From: Bugula neritina
Lineage: Eukaryota; Bryozoa; Gymnolaemata; Cheilostomatida; Bugulidae
DNA: 64,000 nucleotides
Assembly: GCA_964035545.1 (NCBI GenBank)
Contig: OZ037769.1
Location: 8,243,929 to 8,307,928 of the forward strand
Direction of reading: 5' to 3'
How positions within the stretch are numbered: the stretch's first letter is position 1; each line of letters opens with the position of its first letter. The notes beneath the pieces are model-generated. The model was given only the letters and a program-made list of their open reading frames with translations. It had not been told where the DNA came from and did not search any database. Positions 1-14,579 of the stretch are shown one piece after another. The position numbers were made by a program, and so were the translations under genes.

Positions 1-321
1 TGTCACCAATTGGAATATTTTGACCTGTATACCTATCTAGTGGAGGTGTTAATTTGTAAACATATTGGTTTTACCAAGATCAGTGATTAAAGCAGTTGCT
101 GAAAGCCAAAATAAAATGCTAACTAAAGTTCATATCTAGTGGGCTACAATTTGCCAACTTCTATAAAGCATATAATAGCTAGTAATTGTTTCTATGCTGT
201 ACCACTTGACGGTCTGTTCTCTTTTACCTTACTCTATATTATGCTGTATAAATTCTAGCACACCTATCTGGTTTTTAATCATTTCTTGCTCTTGCACCAT
301 ATGCCAATAATTTTTACGTAG

Positions 322-1283
322 ATGCATACAATCGGACAGCTGGATGGCCTGGCTATTGTGGAGAAGCATCATAACCACCTGCTTGGTGTTGGAGCTGAGT
401 GCATATCAAGGTGGGTAGCACAACTTCTTAGTTCATAAGTAGCAGCCTAGTTTTTTAAAAGGTTTGACTATATTAAAATATAAACATTTTGTTATTGCAC
501 TAATACAATGATAAAATGAGCAAACAGTTTCCAATATAACTTGCTGCTGGTAAGATTTACAGTATTTGTAGTAGAAACAATATTAGTAGTGATGGTGGTG
601 GTAGTGGTAAAAGTAGTAGTAGCAGTAGTAGTAGTAGTAGTAGCAGTAGTAGTAGCAGTAGCAGTAGTAGTAGTAGCAGTAGTAGTAGTAGTAGTGGTAG
701 TAGTAGTAGTAGCAGTAGTAGTAATAGCAGCAGCAGTAGTAGAAGTAGTACTAGTAGTGGTAGTAGTAGTAGTAGTAGCAGTAGTATAGTAGTAGAAGTA
801 ATAATAATAAAATAATAGAATTATTAGTAGTAGTGGTGAAGTTGCTTTTGGTTCTGACGTTAGTACTGTTAGCGGTAGAGATGGTGTTGGTAGAAATAGG
901 ATTAGTGGTTGTGCACTCATAGTTGAAGGCATAAAGCATAAACCAGAATTGAATACATATATAACATAGATATGATATGACTTCTTATTTATATTGATTT
1001 ACTATCTTGCTGGAACATGGCTACCGCTGCATTTTCGCCATCAACATTAGTATTTGTATTATACACTTTCACTAAACAAGCTTGTTAAATTTATAAAAAA
1101 TTATGTAGGTGATGACTGTTGCATATCTGTGTTTAATTTTAAAAATATCATATTGCATAATTATTTTTTAGGTGTCTGGTGAGCGGACGACTTCATTTTC
1201 GGCTGCTTCATGGCACCTTTATTTTCGGAAAAGATGTAACCACTTGTAAAATCAGTTTTTTTATGGTGAACTTAACAATATAA
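322..1283 (+). CDS. possible two-exon gene fragment, unrecognised
   Basis: Two candidate exons, 322-410 and 1172-1283. The first follows a TAG acceptor at 319-321, is open for 29 codons plus 2 nt, and ends at AAG|GTGGGT. The second follows a T-rich tract ending in TTTTTTAG and continues in the matching phase (2) to a TAA at 1281-1283. The joined reading contains GLAIVEKHHNHLLGVGAECI, then a Cys/Leu/Phe-rich stretch. I recognise no family. The splice phases agree and the other frames of the first exon contain stops, which is the only support. It could be the 3' end of a gene entering from the left, or chance. Confidence 0.25.
565..835. repeat. imperfect GTA/GTG trinucleotide repeat
   Basis: About 270 bp of interrupted (GTA)n with GTG and GCA variants. 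Frames through it give poly-Val, poly-Thr or poly-Ser tracts that are artefacts of the repeat. It falls within the putative intron of the preceding exon pair. Confidence 0.9.
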
Positions 1284-2094
1284 TGTTCAACAAAATTCTT
1301 TCTTGGTTAAAAATAAAGGTATACCGTCTTTGGCTTTCTGTTATTTCTATATTGTGTTCTTCTGTTGCTATGTGTAATTGATGAGATGACTCCAAACTCT
1401 TGCACATCCGCCACAATAAAGTAGATAATTTTGCTATGGGCATCAAGATTTTGTTATAAGTAGATATAGTTTTGCAATGATAGTGTTGATGCTGCAGCAG
1501 GTAACATTCTAGTAGGATAAACCAAACAGAATTTAAGCTAAAACATTCTAAAAAAATACAGCATCGCTTGAGCCACCTTGCCTTCTCTCTTTTCTAGGCA
1601 AAAGTTGTTAGCTAAATAAGGAAAAGACAAATTAATGATTTCTGTGAGAGTTGTCTACTACAAAAATTACGTAGCAGATCATCATTAGTAACCATAACAA
1701 CACGTACATGTTTACAGCACTCATGTGCTCTCTTTGTTCTGATTCGTCAACAGTAGCGCCCTAGACAGTCGATGTTATCGCACGAAAATATATTGTTTAT
1801 TGCGGCTAATATCGCGAAATGGCAAAATGAGGATCGACCCTGACAGTCGTAAAAGCCGTGTGATGCACTGATAGCTATAGCCAAGAAAGAGCTTGGACAG
1901 AGGGCATACAACTATTCCGGTGGTTACATGCAAAGGACCAAGTTATATAAAGTGGTTATAAAGATAGATGTGCACCCAACAACTTCCAAGGTACAAATAG
2001 GTAAAAAACTGGACCTATGTGCCAATGCCTTATGTGAGATATGTATTAATATAATAATTACTTACATATAAAGTAATCAAGTAGTCCTACATAC
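1284..2094. other. non-coding stretch, nothing recognised
   Basis: No convincing exon, RNA gene or repeat family seen. The part at about 1960-2094 belongs to the dispersed repeat whose exon-like core is 2095-2267. Confidence 0.4.
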
Positions 2095-2267
2095 CTCAAT
2101 ATATTATCCTTGTGCTCAAGGTCTACACATGACCAAAAATACTAACTCTTACAATTGCCATTTTCTACTATATCCACACACACTGCTGCTGATAGTTGAT
2201 TCATCAGAAGACAATTGCATGGTAAACAAGTGAATGTGACTGCATTATCTTTTCTCACATTAATTAC
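2095..2267 (-). pseudogene. exon-like repeat copy a, weak Ig-like signature
   Basis: On the minus strand a 173-nt block is bounded by TTTTGCAG and by GAG|GTATGT, i.e. acceptor and donor consensus. The reading frame includes KDNAVTFTCLP, which resembles the B-strand and first Cys of an immunoglobulin-like domain, and is open except for one TAG. Homologous blocks with the same borders occur on the plus strand at 47892-48024 and 49088-49258, and homology extends several hundred bases into the flanks, so this is a duplicated genomic segment and not a retrocopy. Only short motifs support the Ig reading; a Cys-rich orphan exon is an alternative. Confidence 0.35.
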
Positions 2268-2510
2268 CTGCAAAATTATTTATTTTACTTTAAATAAACT
2301 AATGTTTTAGTAGCTGTTTAAATATGAAACTAATATAATTGTCAACAAGTTTCATTGCAACAATACAAAAATATCAATATAATTACACCATTGTTGAAGA
2401 ATAACGTAATTAACTGATTAACCTGTATGCTATTTTATAAACTATTGTTGACTCCAGCTTCACTTCAGCGATAGTTTTATGTAGCAGCTGTAGTAGATGC
2501 TCTCTTAACA

Positions 2511-3580
<1,070 letters not shown>

Positions 3581-3787
3581 ATATGGGTATATTTATCCAA
3601 ATGATATAACCATTATTATCATACTTAACCTAGAAGATTTAGGTGAGCATATGTTGCATTACTCCAGATTTTTCATAAAGTTATAATTGTTATAACTATA
3701 TATATCATTACTAGAAATAACAGTGGTAATGATACACAATAAAGTAAATGTTGAAAATAGTAATAATATATATTGTATAAGGTGCAT

Positions 3788-5073
<1,286 letters not shown>

Positions 5074-5108
<35 letters not shown>

Positions 5109-5109
5109 T
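5074..5109. repeat. (TA)n tract
   Basis: Short (TA)n between PLE-1 and the left edge of the segmental duplication. Confidence 0.9.
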
Positions 5110-5523
5110 TATAAATGCTTCTATTGACAACTTGGTTTTGAAGGAAACAGGATTTTATAATATTTTATAAATACAAAATTCGTGTAGAGTTAAAAAAAAA
5201 ATCAAATTTGGTGTGTGTCATTAAATAAATTTGTTTATAGATAGCTAGCTAATAGTGGATACTATTTCGTGCAGTTTATGCTTTTACATGAATCATCCAG
5301 TCAATATGTTGTATATCCATTTCTCTAATCTTTTGAATTTGGGTAGAGATACAATTTTGGAAATTAATTAATTTCACATCATCACAACATTTTGATTTAG
5401 AAACAGTTAGTTTTCAATGGCCCATTAAAAAACAAAATGTACTTTTTGAGTAATAATGGTGAAATTGCTTATAGACTAATAGATTAACAGCAGCTGGTCA
5501 ATAGAAAAGAGATTATTTCAAAT

Positions 5524-5540
5524 CAGTGGTTCCCAACCTG
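5524..5540 (+). repeat. hAT-type terminal motif, left
   Basis: CAGTGGTTCCCAACCTG, a 17-bp sequence of the kind found at ends of hAT transposons. Its exact reverse complement is at 17049-17065. Copy 2 has CGGTGGTTCCCAACCTG at 36362-36378. The preceding 8 bp are TTTCAAAT (copy 1) and TTCCAAGT (copy 2). Confidence 0.6.
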
Positions 5541-6969
5541 TTTCGTACTATTCCCCCCTTTCATAAATGTTGACTATTAAATTGAGCAGCTTTTAGACCC
5601 AATTTTTTTTAAAACAACAAATTCCAAAATTCCATATTTTTGACTTGTTCCTTTTCAGATGTTCACTGTTGAAATACTCATCAACGATTGGTCAATTTTT
5701 CAGGTGTGACTGTTTTAAAAATGTATAAGTGTCATGTGATCGTATTACAATCAGCACCACCACAACCACTACTATATAACGACTATTACCACCACTACCA
5801 CCACCATTATCACCATTACCAGTACCACCTATAGCAACTGTCCCTAGACATGGAGCAAACAATCCATTTGCATGATGCCTAAGGAAGTGGTGAGAGTGTT
5901 ATCAGAACTACATTGAAGAATACAAGTGGCCATATTTGTTCTGTTTCCAACATTTTTTGCTCTTTAAATAATGCTTGTTATATATTACATTGTCAAAACA
6001 ATTCCTTTAATTTACACAGCAGTAACTGCTTTTCTTAAGTTTAATAAAAAGTTCATATTTACGGGTATTATAACCCTTATTACATTTTTATTATGATCAT
6101 AATTGAAAAATAATGTTGCCCTCACTAGGAATCAAACTAAAGTCCTCTGGCTTCCAAGCAAGTGTGCTATCATTACACCAAGGGGCTCACTGGATAAACT
6201 CAACACTACAATAATTTGCAGATAAATTTTATTTGTTATGCATCATTATTTTATTGTTAAAAAAACAAAATGCGTGTGGAATTGTTTGCCTACTTTGGGA
6301 ATTGAGCTGCAGCCGTGCCACTTGCAAGCAACTGTTATTATAAATTACACTTGGAAGCTATACTGTGAATTACAATAGTAAAGGATGTCATACATTATAT
6401 ATGAAATATACTGTATTTATTAGCTTTCATAAAACTGCATTATAAAATTATATTTTACAACAAGTTAGTTCTAGTGAAAAGTATTGCTTTTAAAACACAA
6501 ACACACCTAATTATTTGTTACCCACACCTGATTATAGTTCAAATACACACTAGAATACTTGAAGTTAACACTTGAGTTATAATTGCAGCACACAATATAA
6601 TATAATACGCTCTCTTGGCTACTACATATCCTACTATATAATTTGTAATACAATCAACAATTGCTTTAAACAGCTGTGGAACATTGTTGAAAAGTTGCTA
6701 TACTAACTACATATGCATATAATAAACTGGCCATAAAATTCCCCTCTATACAGTTATTACCAAAACGCCTACCCAAAAATCTTGAGACAATTTAAAAAGC
6801 TGGGGTAAGTTACTACAAGTCTGCAAATAAAACTGAATGCATACTTTAGAATATATCTGAGTCCTAAAAAGGGTGTAGCATGAGGTCTAAACAAAATTTG
6901 AATCTAATAAATGTGGATGCTAAACAGACACGTAAGATTTTGGATTTCGAAATAATTTCTTTACCATGG
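5541..6969. other. non-coding part of duplication copy 1
   Basis: AT-rich sequence with a short CAC/CCA-rich patch near 5750-5830 and a tRNA-like remnant at 6117-6189. No other gene-like signal. It forms the 3' flank of the transposase. Confidence 0.5.
6117..6189 (-). tRNA. tRNA-like remnant (probably pseudo or SINE-derived)
   Basis: The minus strand reads GCCCCTTGGTGTAATGATAG, an A-box-like D arm, then later AGTTTGATTCC, a B-box-like T arm, at tRNA spacing. GCCCC at the 5' side can pair with GGGC at the 3' end. The anticodon and T stems pair poorly and there is no long variable arm, so I assign no amino acid. The same sequence is at 36957-37030 with a better acceptor stem. Confidence 0.4.
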
Positions 6970-9900
6970 TCACTCGAAATACGCTTCTTCTAACAGAAAT
7001 GACGCAACAAAATTGTGCAAAGAGAAAATAAAATCCTGCGCTTTATCAACATCCTTTTCAACTTCAAAAAACACAGACATATATGTATTTCACACAGTTG
7101 CCATTATCTCTGCGCTCTATTACTCTATGGCAAAAAAATGTGTCTCCATTATTTTGTTTCCAAATAAACTCTTTACCAAGGAGGCTGTTTGGTGAGTTTA
7201 CAATACCGGAAGCAGTTCCAATGAGATCTGAAGATATTTGTGAATCGTGAGCAAGGATACCAGCTGAGAAATGGTCAGGATCTTGAATCAGCTGTTTAAT
7301 TGCAGAACATAGAGCTCGCTGCTTTTGCTGCCTTTGCTTCTGCAATTTCTCTAGCAATCTGTTACATATTTCCTGTTGAACATCCCTGCTATTTATTCTA
7401 GACTTTTCTAAAACGCTATTAGATTTACCAATTATGCCGTAAAGATTTGAATCGGTAATTTTCTCAACCCAATCAGATGTTTTGTTAGTAGCATAACCTA
7501 TTTTAGCAGCATTATATGCATCAGTGGCAACATTACTTTTTCGAAATAGAAAATTGGCATATCCCAACACACTTTCTGATACCATGTTATCTACAGGAGC
7601 ATTGGTAGCGAGTACAACGCGTTCAGGAGGCAAGTGATATAACTCTCCTCCTTGTAGATATTGAACTAATTGTCACTCCATCACAGCTTGAAATGCCTTG
7701 GCTGTCCGTGTTACAAGCTCTAACTCGAAACCAGTTGGCTGGACTGCTTGCAGATGTTTTGTGACAGGATCATCTTTACAGTCTTCAACATCAAAGCAGC
7801 TAAAACCTTCTTGCCATAACAAACTGGGCTTTTCAACCACTTGTGAAAGAGTCTTGTGGGCATTGTCTAGTATTTTCGCACTATCCAAGTTTGACAGTGA
7901 GGTCCTTTTGTACAAACGTTTCATCCATGGTCCAGATACACTTTTGCCAAACAAGCCGCCTACATGCAATTCACTTTGCACTACACCGAGTTGAAGAGAA
8001 GAAAGCACTATTTTTGCAGCTGGTTTTTCACAGACATTGGTAAAGTATTCCAGTAGCACTTCTAGTAAATAGTAGATGTTGCCACACAAGGAAAATATTA
8101 CGTGAAACCTGTTGCCCACATATCGCTCAAGTAAATTGATATCGACTCCTTTACTAAGTAAAAATGCTTTCAGTTGTTTTGGCTCACCAGAAGAAACTTT
8201 GTATTTTATTTTTGAGATAGCTTGGATAACTTTGATTAGTATTGATCCATTTCCTGGCAAATTAGAAGTCACTTTGTTTTCTAATTCAAAAACCTTTGTT
8301 AGTTTTCTGAACGCTATCGCTAAACTGTCTAGAGGATGAATATTGCAATTCAATTCAAGTAACTCGTGACCTACATATTTGTCTAAATCTTTTACTACGC
8401 AGTGATTCACTGCTGCTCGATCACTCATAGTTGAAGTAATTTTCATTTTGACCTCACTCAATATTTGATATTGATCAATTAATGGGTTAAGTGCGCAATA
8501 ACAGCTGACCGCATTTTCCAGAGCACAGATTATGTGAGTCACATAGTCTGTAGCCTTAGCTCCAGGCAAGGACACAACATCAAGAACATAGTGACCTATA
8601 TCTGTGTTTACGTGAACTTCATTTATATGCTTTGTTTTCACAGTGGTGGCATCCCAAGCTATGTTCACAAATGACGATTTAAGAATGGCTTCAACAGCTT
8701 GGGCTGTTGATAATGTTCTCATCTCAGATATCATTGATTTTACTGCATATGTGCTTGGTAAGCAGTCAAGCTCTACTCTAAATATCATTCATGATATATA
8801 TCTTATTACATCTGAGATGTTGTTTGACGGTACATGCTTACGAGCACAGTAGTACACAGCCCTACGAATGTCCGCCTGATATTTACGACCATCTTTTGTT
8901 TGAATCTTCTGTTTCTCCTGGCTCTTCAGAAACTCGATTGTCTTTTGCTCTTCATCTTGAACAGCTAGCGTACTTTTGTTCACCTGCTCCAAAAGTTCAT
9001 CGTTCATTGTTTTGAGTTGAGATAGCTGATATTTACATCCTATTTTTGTTGCTTCTAAGAATTTAACAGACTTGCTTGAAATTTTATTTAAATAAGGGTC
9101 AGTTTACTTCATTTAGTACACACCAGCAAATTATGACCTAACATTAAAGTTTGCTCCAAATCCATTGAAATTTACTATACTTGGTATTTTTATGTGCTGG
9201 TTTTAATTACGCATAACAGCAAAGGCTGGGAGGGGATTCCCCAACATTAAAGCACAGGTCATTGTCATATGCACTTAATATTCTATATGCACGGACCGTT
9301 ACGAAAAAACCGTAACGGTCCGTAACCAAAACTAGCTGAATAATTAGGGAAAAACGTGGGAAATGAAACAAAATTAAAAAGAACTTTGATTATTTAGGTG
9401 TATTTATTGGTGCTTAACTAGTTTTGGCCAAAAAACCATGTTTATTACCAGCTAAATTGTGAAAAATAGCTAAAAACTGAAGATTTCGAGTGTGTACTAA
9501 ATTAAGTAAAATGACCCATAACCTTTCAGCCTTGAGTTCTTCCTTTTAAAAATGATGATCTGTGTTTTCAGCGCTTGTACGGCAGTTTTTCCTCGATTAT
9601 CTCTCTTTTTGTATTTATTAACTCTTCTACCCACCTCAACTAATTTAAACTTTAAATTTTCTTTTAACTTTTGTAGTCTGAGATTATCCATAGCAGCCTT
9701 TTTAACTTCTAAAGCACTGCTTTTGTACAGTACACTCATGTACGACAACCTTTTCATTTTTAATGGGTTCAGCATAAACTCCGGATTTTCTTTTTCAGTT
9801 TTTGACTCTGGTAAATCAATATTAAAAAAATCTTGATCTAAATAAATCAAAAGAGACTTTTGTCCTTGCCTACCCTTGTTGAGTCTTCTATGCACCTTCA

Positions 9901-10126
9901 TAATCTCGCGAATATGAGAAGTGTTAAGATGTTTACTAAATTTGTCTGGCAGCACGTCTAAAGCTTTCAACAGCTTTGCTTCAATGGAACCCTTGAGTCG
10001 CTTATAAATTGATAATATATGCCCATTTTTAAGGCATGTAGCTTGCTCCAACTCATTCTGTGAAACATCATAGCTTTTCAACTTTTCTTCCAGTTTAATT
10101 GGGACATCTTTTAGTGGTTGCATCAC
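6970..10126 (-). pseudogene. broken copy of hAT-like transposase
   Basis: Same gene as the intact 908-codon frame at 37813-40539, but inactivated. Two Arg CGA codons have become TGA stops (near 7674 and 8786). A 2-bp insertion near 7080 shifts the last ~40 codons. A 422-bp MITE interrupts the N-terminal coiled-coil part at 9096-9517. Remaining pieces (9518-10126, 8789-9080, 7673-8788, 7064-7633) keep high identity to copy 2, including D of AWDATTV, D of MSDRAAVNH, the CNIH motif and E of MVSESVLGY. Both stops are CpG-to-TpG type changes, as expected from deamination of methylated CpG. Non-functional. Confidence 0.9.
9096..9517. mobile_element. MITE inserted in transposase pseudogene, 4-bp TSD ATAA
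   Basis: 422 bp with ~29-bp imperfect inverted ends beginning GGGTCA and containing ATTTAGTACACAC. ATAA stands on both sides (9092-9095 and 9518-9521), while duplication copy 2 has one ATAA and no insert, giving the empty site. An internal hairpin is at 9292-9325 (ACGGACCGTTACG / CCGTAACGGTCCGT). No coding capacity. Confidence 0.9.
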
Positions 10127-13100
10127 CTATCATAAAAATAAACATATTCTTGTTTGGGAAACGTAGTTTATAATTTTTTCAATCAAATAAAAAAGTGAAG
10201 CAGCAGTGTTAGGAAGTTTTCAACATTTATTCATAATTTTTGCAATAGACCTTATGTACATAGTGGCTATAATAAGTAGGCCTATGGCATATTTACTCAA
10301 TACATTGCTATTCTTGGAATGAAGTCAACACCATCTCCTTATAGCAAAATGAAGACTTTGATATATTGTCAAAACATTCTAAAGTTTGAAGGCCAGACTT
10401 TAAAACATTTAGCAAAACTGAACATTTATTGAATAAGGCTGTTTAAATCGTTTGACTTCAATAGTGCAAGAACTCACATCGACGAAAAAATTGTCAGTAT
10501 GTTTATTATGTTCAATTATTAAAAAAACTTTTTCTGTATAATAAGAAAGGAAAAATTATCTTTAAAGCTCTTTTTAAGTACTGTACTATACATAACTGAC
10601 AGTACAAAATATTAATTTCTGAAACCAGGATTTGCAAGCAACATTGCATGTTAGTAGTACAATATGAATACAACAGAACAAAAACAAAGCTTGATGAAGT
10701 ACATCATTAGTGTTTAGAAACTTTAATTACCTTTTTAAAGTAAACCTAACTAACTTCTAGAAGTAGAATTGTAAGAAATGAAGGTGCAGCCCAGCCGAAC
10801 TATCCACAAGTAAAGGGAACGCATTAAAGGCAAGTCAAACTCAGTCAACCCTTGGCTCAGGTTTGAAAAATCATTCACGCATAACCACTCCTTGCAAGTC
10901 TATAGTACATCATATGCCTGACAACTTCAAATAATGCCTTATAAAGTAAAGCTTTAACACAAGGGTTTTTTGAGTTTGATTTATTTATTTATTGAATAGG
11001 TTATTTGTTTATTCATTTCTTTGTGTATTTATTGATCGATTGATTGATTTTTAATTATTAATTTATTTAATTATTTATTTATTTATTACATATTATCGGC
11101 GTGAAAACACGTTGTGAAATTCGGTGTAAATAATATATATAGTTTATAAGTAGGCATGAACAAAATTAAGAGGAACATCAGAGCTATGTTGAATTATTAA
11201 AATAAAAAATCATGCATTTTCTATGCTTATATTTTTTATTAATACAGAAATTTACAATCTGAAACTGCAGTTTTTAAAATATTGTGCACATGGTGCATAT
11301 AAATAAAATGCTATTTATTTGAATATAATGAAAAAAAGCAATTAAATTTTATGTACAATATCTTAGTTATTAAAGTTATAATACACAAAAGTTGCATTGC
11401 ATTAAAGTTTCAAAGCTAAATTTGGCAGGTTTGTACAATTTATGGTAAAGTCTTAAAACATAATGTTTGCACATGATGGTGTTAAATCATTAATCAGTGT
11501 TGTAAATAATAGACTATAAGATTTCTTAGCAGCATGGGCCCAGGTAGGTATAACCATTTGTTTTGATATTTGTATTTCATTCATTCAAATCTGTTTTGTT
11601 GTTTTGTTTTTATAAGTAACTAATTACACAAGATGTCAGACCATAACATGATGCTTCTACTGATATTGATTATATTCATAGAACACTGAGTAGGTTATGT
11701 AATATACTTACATCTCCTTTTGTTATTTTCAAGCACATTATTTCCAGATGAAAACTATATTTATCATAATAATTTCAGTATGTGTATCCATTATACCTAT
11801 AAGCAACACATCACCAACCTGCAAACACCTGCAAATACTTGTCAACTACAGAGGTCAAGAATACACTTAGGTGTCAACATAAATAGAGCTGTGTAATTGC
11901 TTTATTCTTGTATCCCACTTCCAACACCATATCCTAATGGATTATCCATTGATTGCTTATATGCCAGAATTTATATTTTAACAGGTCTATATGATTACCC
12001 CCTTCTTTCAACAACTCCCCCCCTTTTACTGTGACTAGTTGAAGCTGGACACCCAAACACACATAGCAGACAACTCACTCTAGGTTCACACATTTCTTGC
12101 CACGTCTCTTCCTCAGAGAGCTCAATATGTAGGAACACAAGTAATCTCTTATCATTAATGAGCAATGTCTACATTATGATCAGAATAAATATAAAATGGT
12201 GATAGTTTATTGTACAAGAAAAATACGTGTAGATTATCATGTTATTATAGTATTAATATGCATGACTAGAGTTGTATTAACACAGGCTAGACAACTGCGT
12301 TCTGAAAAAAATGCACAGATATTTGGTAAAAGATAAAAAATGTAGTCAGGTGATATAAATATACAGTAAGATAATTGGAAATGTGCCAACTAAATGTAAC
12401 ATGATGCCTGTATACACAGCGCATACCGTACGGTAGCTTTCTTATAAAAAATTACCAGCAAAGCTAAAAATATATAGTAAAGAATCATCAAAATCATTAT
12501 ACCAGATGTAAAAATAAACCGACTGCCATTTCAGTAAATTATATATTATACTTATATTACATTTCTGCAGTTCACAATTTATTAAAGAGGAGACAACTTA
12601 AGTAAACAGAGAATACAGTAAATTAATGCATCTTAACTAACCATACAAGCATATTTGAAACATGCCGCACTTCTAGTAGTAGCGTCAAAGAGTAAATATA
12701 TTGCTGAGAACCACAAAATTGATAACAACAAATTCTTAGAGTAGCTATACAGAGAGTATATAGTTTTTATCACTCAAAGTCACTATTGCTTTGCAGCCCA
12801 TCTTAACAGTGGATTTACTTTGCTACGCTTCAACACTTTTATATATTTTTAAGAACTTTATATTTATTATATAGGCTTGTGTTGAATTTCATTTTCTTTC
12901 AACTTTGTTCGATCAATCACCTTAAATGTACTGTATTTGTATATTATATTAGCTACGTTTATTTATGCAAGATGCTAGCTTGCTGGAATGTACTTGTATT
13001 AATATTATAAGGTACATGCTTTGTAGATGTAGAATATAGAAATGTTTACAAAATTGAACTCAGTTAATGTAGTTCAATAGGTCATCAGTAAATTTCAATA

Positions 13101-13720
13101 GGTCGTCAGTATTATCAGAAAAAAGCCAGTTCAATTAACAGAAAATAAGCAGAGGCAAAAATAGCTGAATCTCTACAAACTTGATAATAAAATAAGTTAA
13201 ATAGACTGAGAGGTAGCAGCGCGACTCACAGTAGGTGCTGCCAGTCGTAATAAGTCAATTGCGGTGTAAGATGTTAGGGAACTCAGACTAGGAAGTATAT
13301 AGTACATGCTATGTATATATTTTACTGCTTTTAGTAAAATAATGAACTAAGTTTTGTTATGTTTCAATTTGCTTTTATATATTTGTGAACATTTTTCGCT
13401 GGTCATTATATAAATATAGGCTTGTGTTCAATTTTAATTGTTTTCAACTTCAATCTATTCTCCATCATTAACTGCATTTACATTGTGTCAGCTAAGTTTT
13501 ATTTATTTTGATTATAATTTAATTGTTGCCTTATACTTGTGATTATTGCATATAACCAAATATTGTTATCTACTACTACTATACTACTACTATATATATA
13601 TACTCTGTATTAAGATGTCTTTTTAAACAATGAAACTTCAACAATGAGCTGAAGATAGAAATGATGTAATGACTTAATGTAGGGAATTCCAAAGTACAAA
13701 TTAGCTACACGAAATTAAAA
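10127..13720. other. non-coding intergenic part of duplication copy 1
   Basis: Lies between the transposase on the minus strand and the leader exon on the plus strand. It contains TTTA-rich low-complexity sequence at 10976-11090, a C-rich patch near 12000-12030 and a two-unit 21-bp minisatellite at about 13076-13113. A T-rich tract ending in ATAG just before the transposase Met resembles a splice acceptor, so an upstream non-coding exon of that gene may lie here; I cannot locate it. Confidence 0.5.
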
Positions 13721-14579
13721 ATGGCTATACTTAGATTACTCCTGCTAAATATATTATTTATAATGTCTTTGGAACTTTGTGAAAAAAGTTCTGTAGTGTT
13801 CAGTGATAAGCACATCTTACTAGTTGTGTGCAGTTTTATTCTTCAGTGCAGGTAAGATTTCATACAGTTACTATATGAGCTTCTTTATATAAACTTCATA
13901 TTGTATTATTTTGCCATTGCCTAAATATGTTATTTATACACAAATAGGAAACCTAACAGAATAAAAGATATAAATCGATATATACATATATACAACTGCA
14001 TTCATTCAAGGGAAGGGATAATAATATAATTTATTTAAATATTGTATCACATTTTGATAAAACGTTATGATGTGTTTTCTATTTAGAGTTATCCTCCCAA
14101 AACAAACATGCAGACGTTCAAAAAGAATCTTCAATTTAAATAACTCAACTCAGAGTTTAGAAAGTTTTATCATATTTGGAGCAGAAAATCTACAAAGGTC
14201 ACCTGACAAGAAGAAATATGCGCCACAACAAATACATAGAAACCTGGTGGAAAAGCTAGATGATATCAGCCCTGAGATGCTAGATGACGCAGAGAAAAAG
14301 TTAAAGGTAGCAGAAAACAAACTTAAAGAGTTGGCAAATAATATAAAATTATTTGACAACACTTGGGACAATTTATTAAACAAAGATGAAAAGATGGTGG
14401 AGGGCTTCACAGATGACTTTGGCTCCTTAAGTTCAGAAACTGCAAAGAGTAAACTGAGCTCTGGCAACTCAAAACAACCAACAGATAAAATCGCTATAAG
14501 AGGTGAGACAACATCTACAGAAAAGAATAACAGCTTAACTCCATTGGCTGACATGAAATCTGTATTTGATGAGGATTGA
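13721..14579 (+). CDS. secreted or membrane-anchored helical protein, two exons
   Basis: Exons 13721-13851 and 14087-14579. Exon 1 starts at ATG with a hydrophobic leader (MAILRLLLLNILFIMSLELC) and ends CAG|GTAAGA; exon 2 follows TTCTATTTAG. The phase-2 junction restores an AGA codon, and the total of 624 nt gives 207 aa ending TGA. A second hydrophobic stretch at residues ~33-43 (ILLVVCSFILQC) could make a signal anchor. Residues ~95-130 are charged and heptad-like (AEKKLKVAENKLKELANN); the tail is Ser/Thr/Asp-rich. No family recognised. The first exon, intron and start of exon 2 are shared with duplication copy 2, where they lead into a different downstream sequence, so the protein may be a fusion formed at the duplication breakpoint. 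Confidence 0.6.

Larger units (their letters stand above)
5112..14135. repeat. segmental duplication, copy 1
   Basis: About 9.0 kb collinear and nearly identical, same orientation, with 35954-44551. The length difference (~426 bp) is explained by a single MITE plus its target duplication at 9096-9521. Both copies start next to a (TA)n tract with ATGCTTCTATTGACAA and both end inside exon 2 of a leader-exon gene. Contents: tRNA-like remnant, hAT-like transposase, AT-rich non-coding DNA, leader exon. A further inverted copy of only the first ~370 bp is at 58470-58801 plus 63633-63698. Confidence 0.93.

Noticed and set aside
492-939. Long Val-, Thr- or Ser-rich open frames over the GTA repeat
   Set aside because: Open only because the trinucleotide repeat lacks stops; no start context, no splice signals.
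5112-14135. The whole duplicated block as one transposon with terminal inverted repeats at its outer edges
   Set aside because: I found no inverse of the ATGCTTCTATTGACAA border at the right edge; the right edge lies inside a coding exon, which fits segmental duplication better.
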